Positions 7,429 to 14,103 of a stretch of DNA of 34,788 nucleotides are shown here, piece after piece; position 1 is the stretch's first letter, and every line of letters starts with the position of its first letter. Under the pieces are notes generated by a model. The model made no database searches, was not told the DNA's origin, and saw only the letters and a list, made by a program, of their open reading frames with translations. This DNA is from Sandaracinus sp. GTDB taxonomy: Bacteria > Myxococcota_A > Polyangia > Polyangiales > Houyiibacteriaceae. The translations under genes were made by a program, and so were the position numbers. The DNA is taken from NCBI GenBank assembly GCA_002699025.1, contig PABA01000109.1, positions 1 through 34,788 on the forward strand, written 5' to 3'.

Positions 7429-8241
7429 ATGACCGACGAGCGGGTACTCACCGATTTCGCGGACGGCGTCGCCCACGTGCGGCTCAACCGACCGGACAAG
7501 CGCAACGGGCTCGACCTCGCGATGTTCGAGGGGCTGGTCGCCGCCGGCGAGGCGCTGCGCACGCGGAGCGACGTCCGGGCCGTGGTGCTGAGCGGCGAGG
7601 GCAAGGCCTTCTGCGCCGGCCTCGACTTCAAGGCCTTCATGGCCGCGCCGCAGGTGAAGGAGAAGCTCCTCGAGCGCCCGGCCGACCGCCCCGCGAACCT
7701 GGCGCAGGCGGTGGGCTGGATCTGGCGCGAGGTGCCCGTGCCGGTGATCGCCGCCATCCACGGCCCCTGCTTCGGCGGCGGGCTGCAGATCGCCCTCGGC
7801 GCGGACCTCCGCTACGCGACGCCGGACGCTCAGCTCAGCGTGATGGAGATCCGCTACGGGCTCGTGCCGGACATGGGCGCGAGCAAGACGCTCCTCGATC
7901 TCGTGCCCCTCGACGTGGCCAAGGAGCTCACCTTCACCGGGCGCGTCCTGAGCGGCGAGGAGGCGAAGGCGCTCGGCCTGGTGACGCGCGTCGAGGCGGA
8001 CCCGCTCGCGGCCGCGCTCGAGACGGCGAAGACCATCGCCTCGAAGTCGCCGCACGCCATCCGCGCGGGCAAGGCGCTCTACGAGCAGGCCCCTTCGCTC
8101 GACGTGCGCGCCGCCTTCGAGCTCGAGACCGAGCTCCAGGTCGCGCTCCTCGGCAGCCCCAACCAGCTCGAGGCGGTGATGGCCTCGATGCAGAAGCGCG
8201 CGCCGCGCTTCGCCGACGTCGAGAGCGACGCGGCGGAGTGA
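7429..8241 (+). CDS. Enoyl-CoA hydratase/isomerase (crotonase) family protein
   Basis: Crotonase-fold enzyme of 270 residues, the usual length. The oxyanion-hole segments are FCAGLDFKAF (61-70) and HGPCFGGGLQIALGADLRYA (111-130), which together bind the CoA thioester. Glu140 in SVMEI sits where hydratases keep a catalytic acid, followed by GLVPDMG. The presence of Glu140 allows hydratase chemistry, but crotonase members also include isomerases and thioesterases, so the reaction is not certain. Its stop codon (TGA ending 8241) is followed after one base by the GTG of the phospholipase-D gene, so the two form an operon and may be translationally coupled; a link between acyl-CoA and phospholipid metabolism is inference only. 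Confidence 0.9.
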   Translation: MTDERVLTDFADGVAHVRLNRPDKRNGLDLAMFEGLVAAGEALRTRSDVRAVVLSGEGKAFCAGLDFKAFMAAPQVKEKLLERPADRPANLAQAVGWIWREVPVPVIAAIHGPCFGGGLQIALGADLRYATPDAQLSVMEIRYGLVPDMGASKTLLDLVPLDVAKELTFTGRVLSGEEAKALGLVTRVEADPLAAALETAKTIASKSPHAIRAGKALYEQAPSLDVRAAFELETELQVALLGSPNQLEAVMASMQKRAPRFADVESDAAE

Positions 8242-8242
8242 C

Positions 8243-10372
8243 GTGAGCGGCCGCGACGAGCGAGGCGACGGGAAGCGCGAGGGCGGCGCCGGGGACGGCA
8301 CGCGCCGGCTGCGCGAGACCATCCGCGGGCTCCTCGGCTCGGTGGAGGAGTCGGCCCTCGACGGCGCCACCGACTGGGTCGACGCCTCGCTCCAGCGCTG
8401 GGGCGAGGCGACGGGCCTCCGGCGCTTCGGGCAGGTGCCGGGCCGCGACCAGCTCACCCGGGTCGGCGAGCCCGTGGAGCTCTCGGCGCCGGTCGGGGCG
8501 CTCCGGCGCGGGCGCGTCGACCACGTCCGCTTCCACGCGGGCGGGCGGACGCTCGGAGAGGCGCCGGTGGAGCGGGACGGCATCGCGCGGCTGATCTGGA
8601 CGCCGGACGCGCGCGCGACGCTGGTGGTCGAGGCGACGCCGGTCGGCAAGAGCGGCCGCACCTTCGAGCGGCCGGCCTCGCGGCTGGTGCTGCAGGTCGT
8701 CGAGGACGAGCCCGTCGCCGCGGTGGACGTGCACGACGTGCTCGGGGCGAGCCCAGCCCGCGATCGGGAGCTCCGCGCGCTGGCCGAGCGGGGCTGGGCC
8801 GTCTGCTACTTCGACCTCGCCGTCGAGCAGCGGAGCGCCGAGGCGCACGAGGCCATCGCCGCCCGGGGCCTGCCGCCCGGGGCCGTGCTCAGCCACGCCG
8901 CCGACGAGATCGACTTCCCGACGCTCGGCGTGGACTTCCGGCGCGTCTTCGCGACCACGACCCTGCGCCGCGTGCGCGCCCGCGGGGCGGCCGTGGCGCT
9001 GGTCCTGAGCAGCGACGCGACGACCGTGGAGGGCTGCGCCGCCGAGGACGTCGCCGGCGCCGCGACGCTCCCGGACGAGGCGACGCTCGTCGAGCTCGAG
9101 GCGGGCGCCCGCGCGCCCGGCGGCGGCCGGCTCGCGGCGATGACCCGGGCGCCGCTCCGCGAGGGGCAGGCGCTCCACGTGGAGCTCGACAACCACGCGG
9201 CGCGCGAGGCGCTCTTCGCCGCCATCGACGAGGCGAAGGAGCGGGTCCACCTCCAGCTCTACATCGTCCAGCCGGCGCGCTTCACGGATCAGCTCGCCGT
9301 GCGCCTCATCCTCGCCGCCCGGCGCGGGGTGCGCGTGCGCCTGCTCGTGGACGCGCTCTACTCCGGCGAGCGCGTGCTCGGCCTGAGCAACCCGCTGGTC
9401 AACGGCCTCGGCCAGGAGCCCGGCATCGAGGTGCACGCCGGCGACCCGATCGAGTCCCCCGGCGACCTCGAGCCGCTGCGCCTGAAGAACCGGGATCACC
9501 GCAAGCTCGCCATCGTGGACGGCGCGCGCGCCTTCGTCTCCGGGCGGAACGCGGGCGACGAGTACTACACGGGCTTCGACGAGGTCGCCGTCTTCGACTT
9601 CACGCCGCACGAGCACATCCCCTGGCTCGACGCGCACGTGGAGCTGCGGGGGCCGCTGGTCGCCGACGTGGAGCGCTGCTTCCGGGGGGCGTGGACGCGG
9701 GCGGGGGGCGACGCCTTCGAGGTGGAGACGCCGGCGCCGGCCGGGGAGAGCGCGGCGCGGCTCGTCGTGCACCTCGGCGTGCAGGACGCGAACGGGCTGC
9801 TCGCCTACGAGGCGCTCTTCGACGGGGCCGAGGATCACATCTACGTGGTCAACGACTTCCCGGTGGTGGACACGCTCGCGTCGGCCGTGCGGCGGGCCGT
9901 GCACCGGGGCGTGCGGGTGCGCTTTCTGACCGGGAGCGGGCTGGCGCGGCGGGCGGACGGGAGCTTCTTCCCGGGGCCGCGGCATCGCGAGCTCTTCGAG
10001 TACCTGACGAAGCGGCGCCTCGAGCCGCTCATGGAAGCGGGCGTGGAGGCCTTCGAGTACGCGACGCCGCCGCTCGAGGAGGTGGTGGCGCGCGGGGGGA
10101 TCGTGCGGCCCTACGTGCACGCGAAGCTGGTGACGGCGGACGGGCGGATCGCGAGCGTGGGCTCGGCGAACCTGGACGCGACGGCGAGCTACTGGGAGCG
10201 GGAGGCGAACGTGGTCATCGAGGACCCGGCGGTGGTCGGCGAGCTCGAGGGGCGGCTCGAGGCGATGATCGCGACGAGCCACCCGCTCGACCTCGGCAGC
10301 GAGGCCTGGGCGCGGGAGGCGACGAAGCGCGATCTGGTCGCGCGGCTCTGGCCGGAGGCCTTCTACAGCTGA
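8243..10372 (+). CDS. Phospholipase D/cardiolipin-synthase-like protein with N-terminal HAD-like domain
   Basis: Protein of 709 residues with two PLD catalytic motifs: HRKLAIVD (419-426) and HAKLVTAD (626-633), both complete HxKxxxxD. Two motifs in one chain indicate a phosphatidyltransferase or phospholipase, such as cardiolipin synthase or PLD; the substrate is not evident. No TM segment is seen. The first 300 residues are not part of the PLD fold. Within them VDVHDVL (161-167) resembles HAD motif I (DxDxT), and a later segment, YFDLAVEQRSAEAHEAIAAR (189-208), followed by GLPPGAVL, resembles the lipin/LNS2 or App1 type of phosphatidate phosphatase. The second acidic residue and Thr of motif I are His and Val, so this domain would be degenerate. 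GTG start, 1 nt after the preceding stop. PLD call is firm; HAD-like call is tentative. Confidence 0.88.
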   Translation: MSGRDERGDGKREGGAGDGTRRLRETIRGLLGSVEESALDGATDWVDASLQRWGEATGLRRFGQVPGRDQLTRVGEPVELSAPVGALRRGRVDHVRFHAGGRTLGEAPVERDGIARLIWTPDARATLVVEATPVGKSGRTFERPASRLVLQVVEDEPVAAVDVHDVLGASPARDRELRALAERGWAVCYFDLAVEQRSAEAHEAIAARGLPPGAVLSHAADEIDFPTLGVDFRRVFATTTLRRVRARGAAVALVLSSDATTVEGCAAEDVAGAATLPDEATLVELEAGARAPGGGRLAAMTRAPLREGQALHVELDNHAAREALFAAIDEAKERVHLQLYIVQPARFTDQLAVRLILAARRGVRVRLLVDALYSGERVLGLSNPLVNGLGQEPGIEVHAGDPIESPGDLEPLRLKNRDHRKLAIVDGARAFVSGRNAGDEYYTGFDEVAVFDFTPHEHIPWLDAHVELRGPLVADVERCFRGAWTRAGGDAFEVETPAPAGESAARLVVHLGVQDANGLLAYEALFDGAEDHIYVVNDFPVVDTLASAVRRAVHRGVRVRFLTGSGLARRADGSFFPGPRHRELFEYLTKRRLEPLMEAGVEAFEYATPPLEEVVARGGIVRPYVHAKLVTADGRIASVGSANLDATASYWEREANVVIEDPAVVGELEGRLEAMIATSHPLDLGSEAWAREATKRDLVARLWPEAFYS

Positions 10373-10394
10373 GCGCGCCGCTCTCGCGGCGCGC
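10373..10394. terminator. Hairpin 1 of a four-hairpin cluster
   Basis: Directly after the PLD stop codon: GCGCGCCGC, loop TCTC, GCGGCGCGC, a perfect 9-bp all-GC stem. There is no T-run, so it may protect the 3' end or aid termination by another route. Confidence 0.7.
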
Positions 10395-10397
10395 TCA

Positions 10398-10422
10398 GGG
10401 AGATTCCCCGGGGGAATCTCCC
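10398..10422. terminator. Hairpin 2 of the cluster; 25-bp palindrome
   Basis: GGGAGATTCCCC and GGGGAATCTCCC flank a single G: a perfect 12+1+12 palindrome. As RNA it would give about 10 bp with a small loop; as DNA it could also be a dimer-binding site. It shares the layout GATTC-nCC-n-GGn-GAATC with hairpin 3. Confidence 0.65.
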
Positions 10423-10456
10423 GCGAGCAGCCTCGCGCATCCGTGGGGTACCGTTC

Positions 10457-10479
10457 GCGGATTCGCCCGGCGAATCCGC
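10457..10479. terminator. Hairpin 3 of the cluster; 23-bp palindrome
   Basis: GCGGATTCGCC and GGCGAATCCGC flank a single C: a perfect 11+1+11 palindrome ending 1 nt before the mtnD stop codon. It works in both directions between the convergent PLD and mtnD genes. Confidence 0.65.
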
Positions 10480-10480
10480 T

Positions 10481-10942
10481 TCAGGAGGCCGCGGGAGCGG
10501 CCTCCTGGCGGTAGACCGGGACCCAGCCGCTCTGGTCCTGGAAGAGGCGCACGCAGCGGATGGTCTTCGTCTCCGTGAGCTCGAAGCGGTGGTAGCGCTT
10601 CGCGGGGACGACGATCAGATCGCCCTCCTCGACCTTCACGCGCATCCAGCGATCGTCGCGGCTCCGGATGTCGAAGATGCCCTCGCCCTCGAGCACGAAG
10701 CGGACCTCGTCCTCCTCGTGCAGGTGCTCGTCGTCGAACTTCGCGCAGATGGCGTCGAGGTTCGGCGTCTCCGGGCGGAGCTCGACCTGGTCCTGGTGGA
10801 TGTAGCCGCGCTCGTCCTTGAGCGTGTCCATGGTCGGCTGGTAGCCGGCCGGGTCGGTCGGGAGCTGGTCGTTGAGGATGCCCTCCGCGAGGAGCGTCTC
10901 GCGGGGGATCTCGGTGCCGTCGTCGATCCAGGTGGCCTTCAT
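10481..10942 (-). CDS. mtnD: Acireductone dioxygenase
   Basis: Cupin enzyme of 153 residues, acting late in methionine salvage: it oxidises the acireductone made from methylthioribulose-1-phosphate to 4-methylthio-2-oxobutanoate and formate (Fe form) or to an off-pathway product (Ni form). The metal ligands of the family are all present: His73 and His75 in EHLHEEDEVRF, Glu79, and His118 in KRYHRFEL. It follows mtnB after 40 bp on the same strand, and GGAGGA lies 8 nt before its ATG, so it is probably co-transcribed with mtnB. The enolase-phosphatase step (mtnC) that should lie between the two reactions is not in this window. The end of the gene forms a hairpin with a perfect 10-bp stem. Confidence 0.95.
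   Translation of the reverse strand: MKATWIDDGTEIPRETLLAEGILNDQLPTDPAGYQPTMDTLKDERGYIHQDQVELRPETPNLDAICAKFDDEHLHEEDEVRFVLEGEGIFDIRSRDDRWMRVKVEEGDLIVVPAKRYHRFELTETKTIRCVRLFQDQSGWVPVYRQEAAPAAS
10483..10506. terminator. Hairpin 4 of the cluster, overlapping the mtnD 3' end
   Basis: AGGAGGCCGC, loop GGGA, GCGGCCTCCT: a perfect 10-bp stem formed by the last mtnD codons and the first base of its stop codon complement. On the minus strand it lies inside the coding end; on the plus strand it is the last of four hairpins met by readthrough from PLD. Confidence 0.55.
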
Positions 10943-10982
10943 GACGTGGTCCTCCGCGCGATGGGGCGCGCGTTCGTTGAGC

Positions 10983-11648
10983 TCACTCGGCGGCCGCGGC
11001 GCGCTCGGGCGCGGCGGCCGGGTCGAGGCCGAGCTGCTTCATCTTCACGGCGGCCTCGAAGAGGTAGTCGTAGCACTCGGCCTGGGTCTTCGCCTCGGCC
11101 CAGCTGCGGCCCCAGACGTAGACGCCGTGGCGCTCCACGAGCACGGCCTGCGTCTTCGGGTGGGCCTCGATGGCGGCGGTGAGGCTCTCCGTGAGCTCGC
11201 ACTCGCGCGCCGTGTTGCGGATGATCGGGACGCGCAGCTCGTCGTGGTACCCGTGGCCGCGGATGCCCTTCATCATCTCGAGGTGCGTCACGCGGAAGTC
11301 GCCCTCGAAGGCGAGGGTCGCGAGGAGCGCGTTCACCGAGTGGCTGTGGAGCACGGCGCCGGCCCCGCGGAGCCGGTAGGCGGCCAGGAAGAGGGGAGCG
11401 CACTCGCTGAGCTTGGCGCCCTCGGCGGGGGCCTTCAGGACCTCGCCCTCGAGGTCGAGCTCGAAGAGGTCCGCGGGCTGGATGCGCTCCTTCTGGACGC
11501 CGCTCGGCGCCATGACGATGCGGTCGCCGGCGCGGATGCTGATGCCGCCACCGGTGCCCGAGACCCAGCCCTGACCGTAGAAGAGCCGGCAGAGCTCGCA
11601 GATGCGCTCCCGGGCCTCGTCGGGCGTGATGTCGAAGGCGGTGCTCAT
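10983..11648 (-). CDS. mtnB: Methylthioribulose-1-phosphate dehydratase
   Basis: Class II aldolase-fold zinc enzyme of 221 residues that dehydrates 5-methylthioribulose-1-phosphate in methionine salvage. Zinc ligands are visible as HSH (101-103) and His174 in [10 protein letters not shown]. Glu124 in THLEMMKGI matches the catalytic acid of the family (HLEMIKGI in the human homologue APIP). SGTGGGIS (30-37) is the phosphate-binding stretch near the N-terminus. The ATG at 11648 follows GAGGAG and gives the family length. The frame stays open upstream through the 26-bp repeat array, but that stretch is repetitive and no homologue I know has it, so I treat it as leader. It is followed by mtnD, 40 bp on. 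The last 15 residues are Ala-rich and probably disordered. Confidence 0.94.
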   Translation of the reverse strand: MSTAFDITPDEARERICELCRLFYGQGWVSGTGGGISIRAGDRIVMAPSGVQKERIQPADLFELDLEGEVLKAPAEGAKLSECAPLFLAAYRLRGAGAVLHSHSVNALLATLAFEGDFRVTHLEMMKGIRGHGYHDELRVPIIRNTARECELTESLTAAIEAHPKTQAVLVERHGVYVWGRSWAEAKTQAECYDYLFEAAVKMKQLGLDPAAAPERAAAAE

Positions 11649-11657
11649 GGAGGACTC

Positions 11658-11785
11658 CTCGGGGACGCCGCGCGTCGCCGTCTCTCGGGGGACGCCCCGC
11701 GTCCCATCTCTCGGGGGACGCCCCGCGCCCCATCTCTCGGGGGACGCCCCGCGTCCCATCTCTCGGGGGACGCCATGCGCCCCAT
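11658..11785 (-). repeat. 26-bp tandem repeat array in the mtnB leader
   Basis: Four complete 26-bp units start at 11682, 11708, 11734 and 11760 on the plus strand, after a 24-bp degenerate unit from 11658. In the sense of mtnB each unit reads GAGAGATGGGACGCGGGGCG and then TCCCCC. It contains GGGACG-loop-CGTCCC, a 6-bp hairpin; alternate units have GGGGCG and pair less well. Each unit also holds an ATG. The array ends 9 nt before the mtnB start codon. With the putative -10 box at 11801-11806, the whole array would be transcribed. Confidence 0.85.
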
Positions 11786-11800
11786 CCATCGCAGTCCGCA

Positions 11801-11806
11801 CTCTTA
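11801..11806 (-). promoter_or_regulatory. Putative -10 box for the mtnBD transcript
   Basis: TAAGAG on the minus strand, upstream of the 26-bp repeats. If used, the leader would be about 145 nt and would carry the hairpin array. No strong -35 box is visible. Confidence 0.25.
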
Positions 11807-11855
11807 GCGCCGCCGTGTCCCACGGCAAGAGCCGAACGCATCCGCCCGCGCAGAT

Positions 11856-11954
11856 GGCGGACGCGGAAAGCGGACGGCGGAAAGCGGACGGCGGAAAGCG
11901 GACGGCGGAAAGCGGACGGCGGAAAGCGGACGGCGGAAAGCGGACGGCGGAAAG
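11856..11954 (-). repeat. 14-bp tandem array downstream of the MBL-fold gene
   Basis: Six perfect copies of CGGACGGCGGAAAG run head to tail from 11871 to 11954, preceded by a degenerate copy from 11856. They are followed by two copies of a GCAGCGCAGCGGA-type 15-mer up to the gene stop. In the sense of the gene that ends at 11990 the unit is CTTTCCGCCGTCCG, the B module of the intergenic family. Fourteen is not a multiple of three and no ORF here has coding character. This and the 26-bp array fill most of the 341-bp gap. Confidence 0.9.
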
Positions 11955-11989
11955 CAGCGCAGCGGAGAGCAGCGCAGCGGAACCGCGCG

Positions 11990-12778
11990 TCAGCCGAGGC
12001 CGAGCGTGAGCTGCCGCGCCTCGCGCCCCTCGAGGACCATCGGCCTCTCCTGATGCGCCACCTCGAGCTGCACGTTCCGCCCCCGCAGCGCCGCGCCCGC
12101 CGCGCGCCGCGCCCGCCGCGGATCGTTCGTCTTCTTCGAGAGGTGCATCAGGACCACCCGGTCGAGCGGCGCCGCCTTCAGGGCCCCGAGGAACGTCGCG
12201 CACTGCGCGTTGGCCAGGTGCCCGCGCGGCCCGCCGATGCGCTCGCGGATGAACGCCGGGTACGGCGCCCAGGGGAGGAGCTCGCGGCAGTGGTTCGCCT
12301 CGAGCAGGAGCGTCCGGCAGTCGCGCAGGTGCCGCGCCAACGCCCGCGGCGTCTCCCCGAGATCGGTCACGAGCCCCACGCAGTCGGCCGCGTCCCGCAG
12401 CACCAGGGCCACCTGCGGCGCGTCGTGCGGCACCGGCTGCGCATGCACCTCGAGGGCCCCGATGCGCACCCGCCCGCCGCGCGCGTAGGGCCGGGTTCGC
12501 GTCTCTTCGGGGAGCGTCACCTGCCGCGCGGTCGCCGGCGTGAGGTAGACGGGCGCGTCGAAGGCCCGCGCCGCACGCCCGGCGTGGGCCACGTGGTCGC
12601 CGTGGTGGTGCGTGAGGACGATCGCGTCCACGCGCCCGAGCGCCTCGCCCGTCGCCTCCTCGTAGCGCCGCCGCACGCGCCGCACCGAGAGGCCCGCGTC
12701 GACGAGCACGCGGGTGCCGCCGCTCTCGAAGATCGTGGCGTTCCCTTCGCTCCCGCTCCCGACGACGACCGTCCGCAC
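11990..12778 (-). CDS. Metallo-beta-lactamase-fold hydrolase (WalJ/PhnP-like)
   Basis: Hydrolase of 262 residues. The start [11 protein letters not shown] (8-18) and VLVDAGLS (25-32) resemble the YycJ/WalJ and PhnP group of metallo-beta-lactamase proteins. The metal-binding signature HHHGDH (57-62) fits HxHxDH. Members of this group are single-strand nucleases or phosphodiesterases; which applies here cannot be seen. The GTG at 12778 is chosen because the domain begins immediately after it and because TATGCA ends 6 nt upstream; the longer ATG starts add a stretch with poor codon pattern that would overlap the hemH promoter. It diverges from hemH. Its stop is followed at once by the 14-bp repeat array. 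Confidence 0.88.
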   Translation of the reverse strand: MRTVVVGSGSEGNATIFESGGTRVLVDAGLSVRRVRRRYEEATGEALGRVDAIVLTHHHGDHVAHAGRAARAFDAPVYLTPATARQVTLPEETRTRPYARGGRVRIGALEVHAQPVPHDAPQVALVLRDAADCVGLVTDLGETPRALARHLRDCRTLLLEANHCRELLPWAPYPAFIRERIGGPRGHLANAQCATFLGALKAAPLDRVVLMHLSKKTNDPRRARRAAGAALRGRNVQLEVAHQERPMVLEGREARQLTLGLG

Positions 12779-12784
12779 CGCCCC

Positions 12785-12790
12785 TGCATA
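12785..12790 (-). promoter_or_regulatory. Putative -10 box of a leaderless promoter
   Basis: Minus-strand TATGCA, in the octamer TGCTATGC, ends 6 nt before the GTG at 12778. The same octamer occurs on the plus strand at 12862-12869 in front of the hemH region, so the divergent promoters mirror each other. Confidence 0.45.
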
Positions 12791-12864
12791 GCACGGCCCG
12801 ATCCCCGCCGAACGGTGCGCGCGTGTAGGTGCGTGTACGTGCATGGCGGTTGCCCGGCGCTTGC

Positions 12865-12870
12865 TATGCG
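12865..12870 (+). promoter_or_regulatory. Putative -10 box in front of the hemH leader ORF
   Basis: TATGCG, in the octamer TGCTATGC, ends 6 nt before the ATG at 12877. Transcription would start at about that ATG, which is out of frame with hemH, and well after the alternative hemH ATG at 12843. Confidence 0.4.
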
Positions 12871-12876
12871 CTCGCC

Positions 12877-12900
12877 ATGAACGAAGACTCGCGCCCGTGA
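12877..12900 (+). CDS. Possible 7-codon leader peptide overlapping the hemH start
   Basis: ATG at 12877 opens a frame of seven codons, MNEDSRP, ending in TGA at 12898-12900. The last bases are GTGA, where GTG (12897-12899) is the likely hemH start, so ribosomes leaving this ORF could restart on hemH. The ATG has the same 6-nt distance from a TGCTATGC box as the divergent gene. This is inference from layout; expression is unproven, and alternatively hemH may simply start elsewhere. Confidence 0.3.
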   Translation: MNEDSRP

Positions 12901-14027
12901 CCGACGCGAAGGCCGAAGCGGGGAGCGAAGACGCCGCCCCGGGGTACGACTCGATCCTCCTCGTCTCCTTCGGGGGCCCGGAGAAGCGCGAGGACGTGAT
13001 GCCCTTCCTCGAGAACGTCGTGCGCGGCAAGCGCGTGCCCAAGGAGCGCCTGCTCGAGGTCGCCGAGCACTACTACGGCTTCGACGGCAAGAGCCCGATC
13101 AACGATCAGAACCGCGCGCTCATCGCCGCGCTCCGCGCCGAGCTCGACGCGCACGACATCGACCTGCCGATCTACTGGGGCAACCGGAACTGGCACCCGA
13201 TGCTCGGGGACACGCTCCGGGAGATGAAGGAGGCGGGTCATCACCGCGCCCTCGGCGTCTTCACGAGCGCCTTCAGCAGCTACTCGGGCTGCCGCCAGTA
13301 CCGCGAGAACATCGAGGGGGCGCGCGAGGAGGTCGGCGAGGGCGCGCCGACCGTCGACAAGGTCCGCGTCTTCTACAACCACCCGCTCTTCATCGAGACC
13401 ATGGTCGAGCGCACGAAGGAGGCGCTCGAGCAGCTGCCCGAGGGGCGACGCGAGACGGCGCGCATCGCCTTCACGGCGCACTCGATCCCCCAGCTGATGG
13501 CGGACCACTGCAAGTACGCCGAGCAGCTCGAGGAGGCGTGCCGGCTGGTCGCCGAGGAGGCCGGGCGGAGCGACTGGCAGCTCGTCTACCAGAGCCGCAG
13601 CGGCCCCCCGCAGGTGCCCTGGCTCGGGCCCGACGTGGTCGAGCACGCGGAGGCGCTGAACGTGATCGGCGTCGAGGAGCTGGTGGTCGTGCCCATCGGG
13701 TTCATCAGCGACCACATGGAGGTCATCTACGACCTCGACCACGAGCTGAAGGACGCCTGCGAGGAGATGGGGATGACGATGGTGCGGGCCGGCACGGCGG
13801 GGACGCACCCGAAGTTCGTCGCCATGCTGCGGGAGCTGATCGAGGAGCGCCTCGGGCGCACGGACCGGCGGCGTGCCGTGGGGCAGCACGGGCCGAGCCA
13901 CGACGTCTGCCCGACGGACTGCTGCCTCTACCCCGTGCGCAAGCGCCGCCCGCCCTCGGAGGAGCGCAAGCTCGACGAGGTGACGGGCGAGCAGGCGAAC
14001 GAAGAGCCGACCGCCCCGACCGAGTAG
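12897..14027 (+). CDS. hemH: Ferrochelatase with probable [2Fe-2S]-type cysteines
   Basis: Inserts Fe2+ into a porphyrin in haem synthesis; about 376 residues. Family signatures are LLVSFGGPE near the N-terminus, YWGNRNWHP, the catalytic His in TAHSIP (His195), SRSGPPQVPWLGP, and the acidic site in GFISDHMEVIYD (Glu275). Cys132 (SYSGCRQY) together with CPTDCC (338-343) near the C-terminus matches the layout of ferrochelatases that bind a [2Fe-2S] cluster, known from mycobacteria and some proteobacteria. A polar tail of about 30 residues follows. The start is uncertain: ATG at 12843 is in frame, but the first 18 codons have several A/T third bases unlike the rest, so the GTG at 12897 is preferred. 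Whether protoporphyrin or coproporphyrin is the substrate is not decidable here. Confidence 0.93.
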   Translation: MTDAKAEAGSEDAAPGYDSILLVSFGGPEKREDVMPFLENVVRGKRVPKERLLEVAEHYYGFDGKSPINDQNRALIAALRAELDAHDIDLPIYWGNRNWHPMLGDTLREMKEAGHHRALGVFTSAFSSYSGCRQYRENIEGAREEVGEGAPTVDKVRVFYNHPLFIETMVERTKEALEQLPEGRRETARIAFTAHSIPQLMADHCKYAEQLEEACRLVAEEAGRSDWQLVYQSRSGPPQVPWLGPDVVEHAEALNVIGVEELVVVPIGFISDHMEVIYDLDHELKDACEEMGMTMVRAGTAGTHPKFVAMLRELIEERLGRTDRRRAVGQHGPSHDVCPTDCCLYPVRKRRPPSEERKLDEVTGEQANEEPTAPTE

Positions 14028-14103
14028 CCCTCCCGAAGCTCGCGCTCCCCGCTCGCGCTCGGAGCCCGCGCTCCGCGCCCCCGCTCGAGCCCGCCGTTCC
14101 GCC

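Noticed and set aside
11649-11788. In-frame N-terminal extension of mtnB through the 26-bp repeats
   Set aside because: The frame is open, but 26-bp units do not keep frame between copies, the residues are repetitive and unlike any MtnB N-terminus, and a good SD plus ATG exists at 11648.
11658-11954. CRISPR-like array
   Set aside because: The repeats are direct tandem copies with no unique spacers between them, and no cas gene is near.
12843-12896. hemH starting at the ATG at 12843
   Set aside because: These 18 codons have many A/T third positions and an Arg-rich sequence unlike homologues; the only promoter-like box would lie inside them. Kept as a possibility but not preferred.
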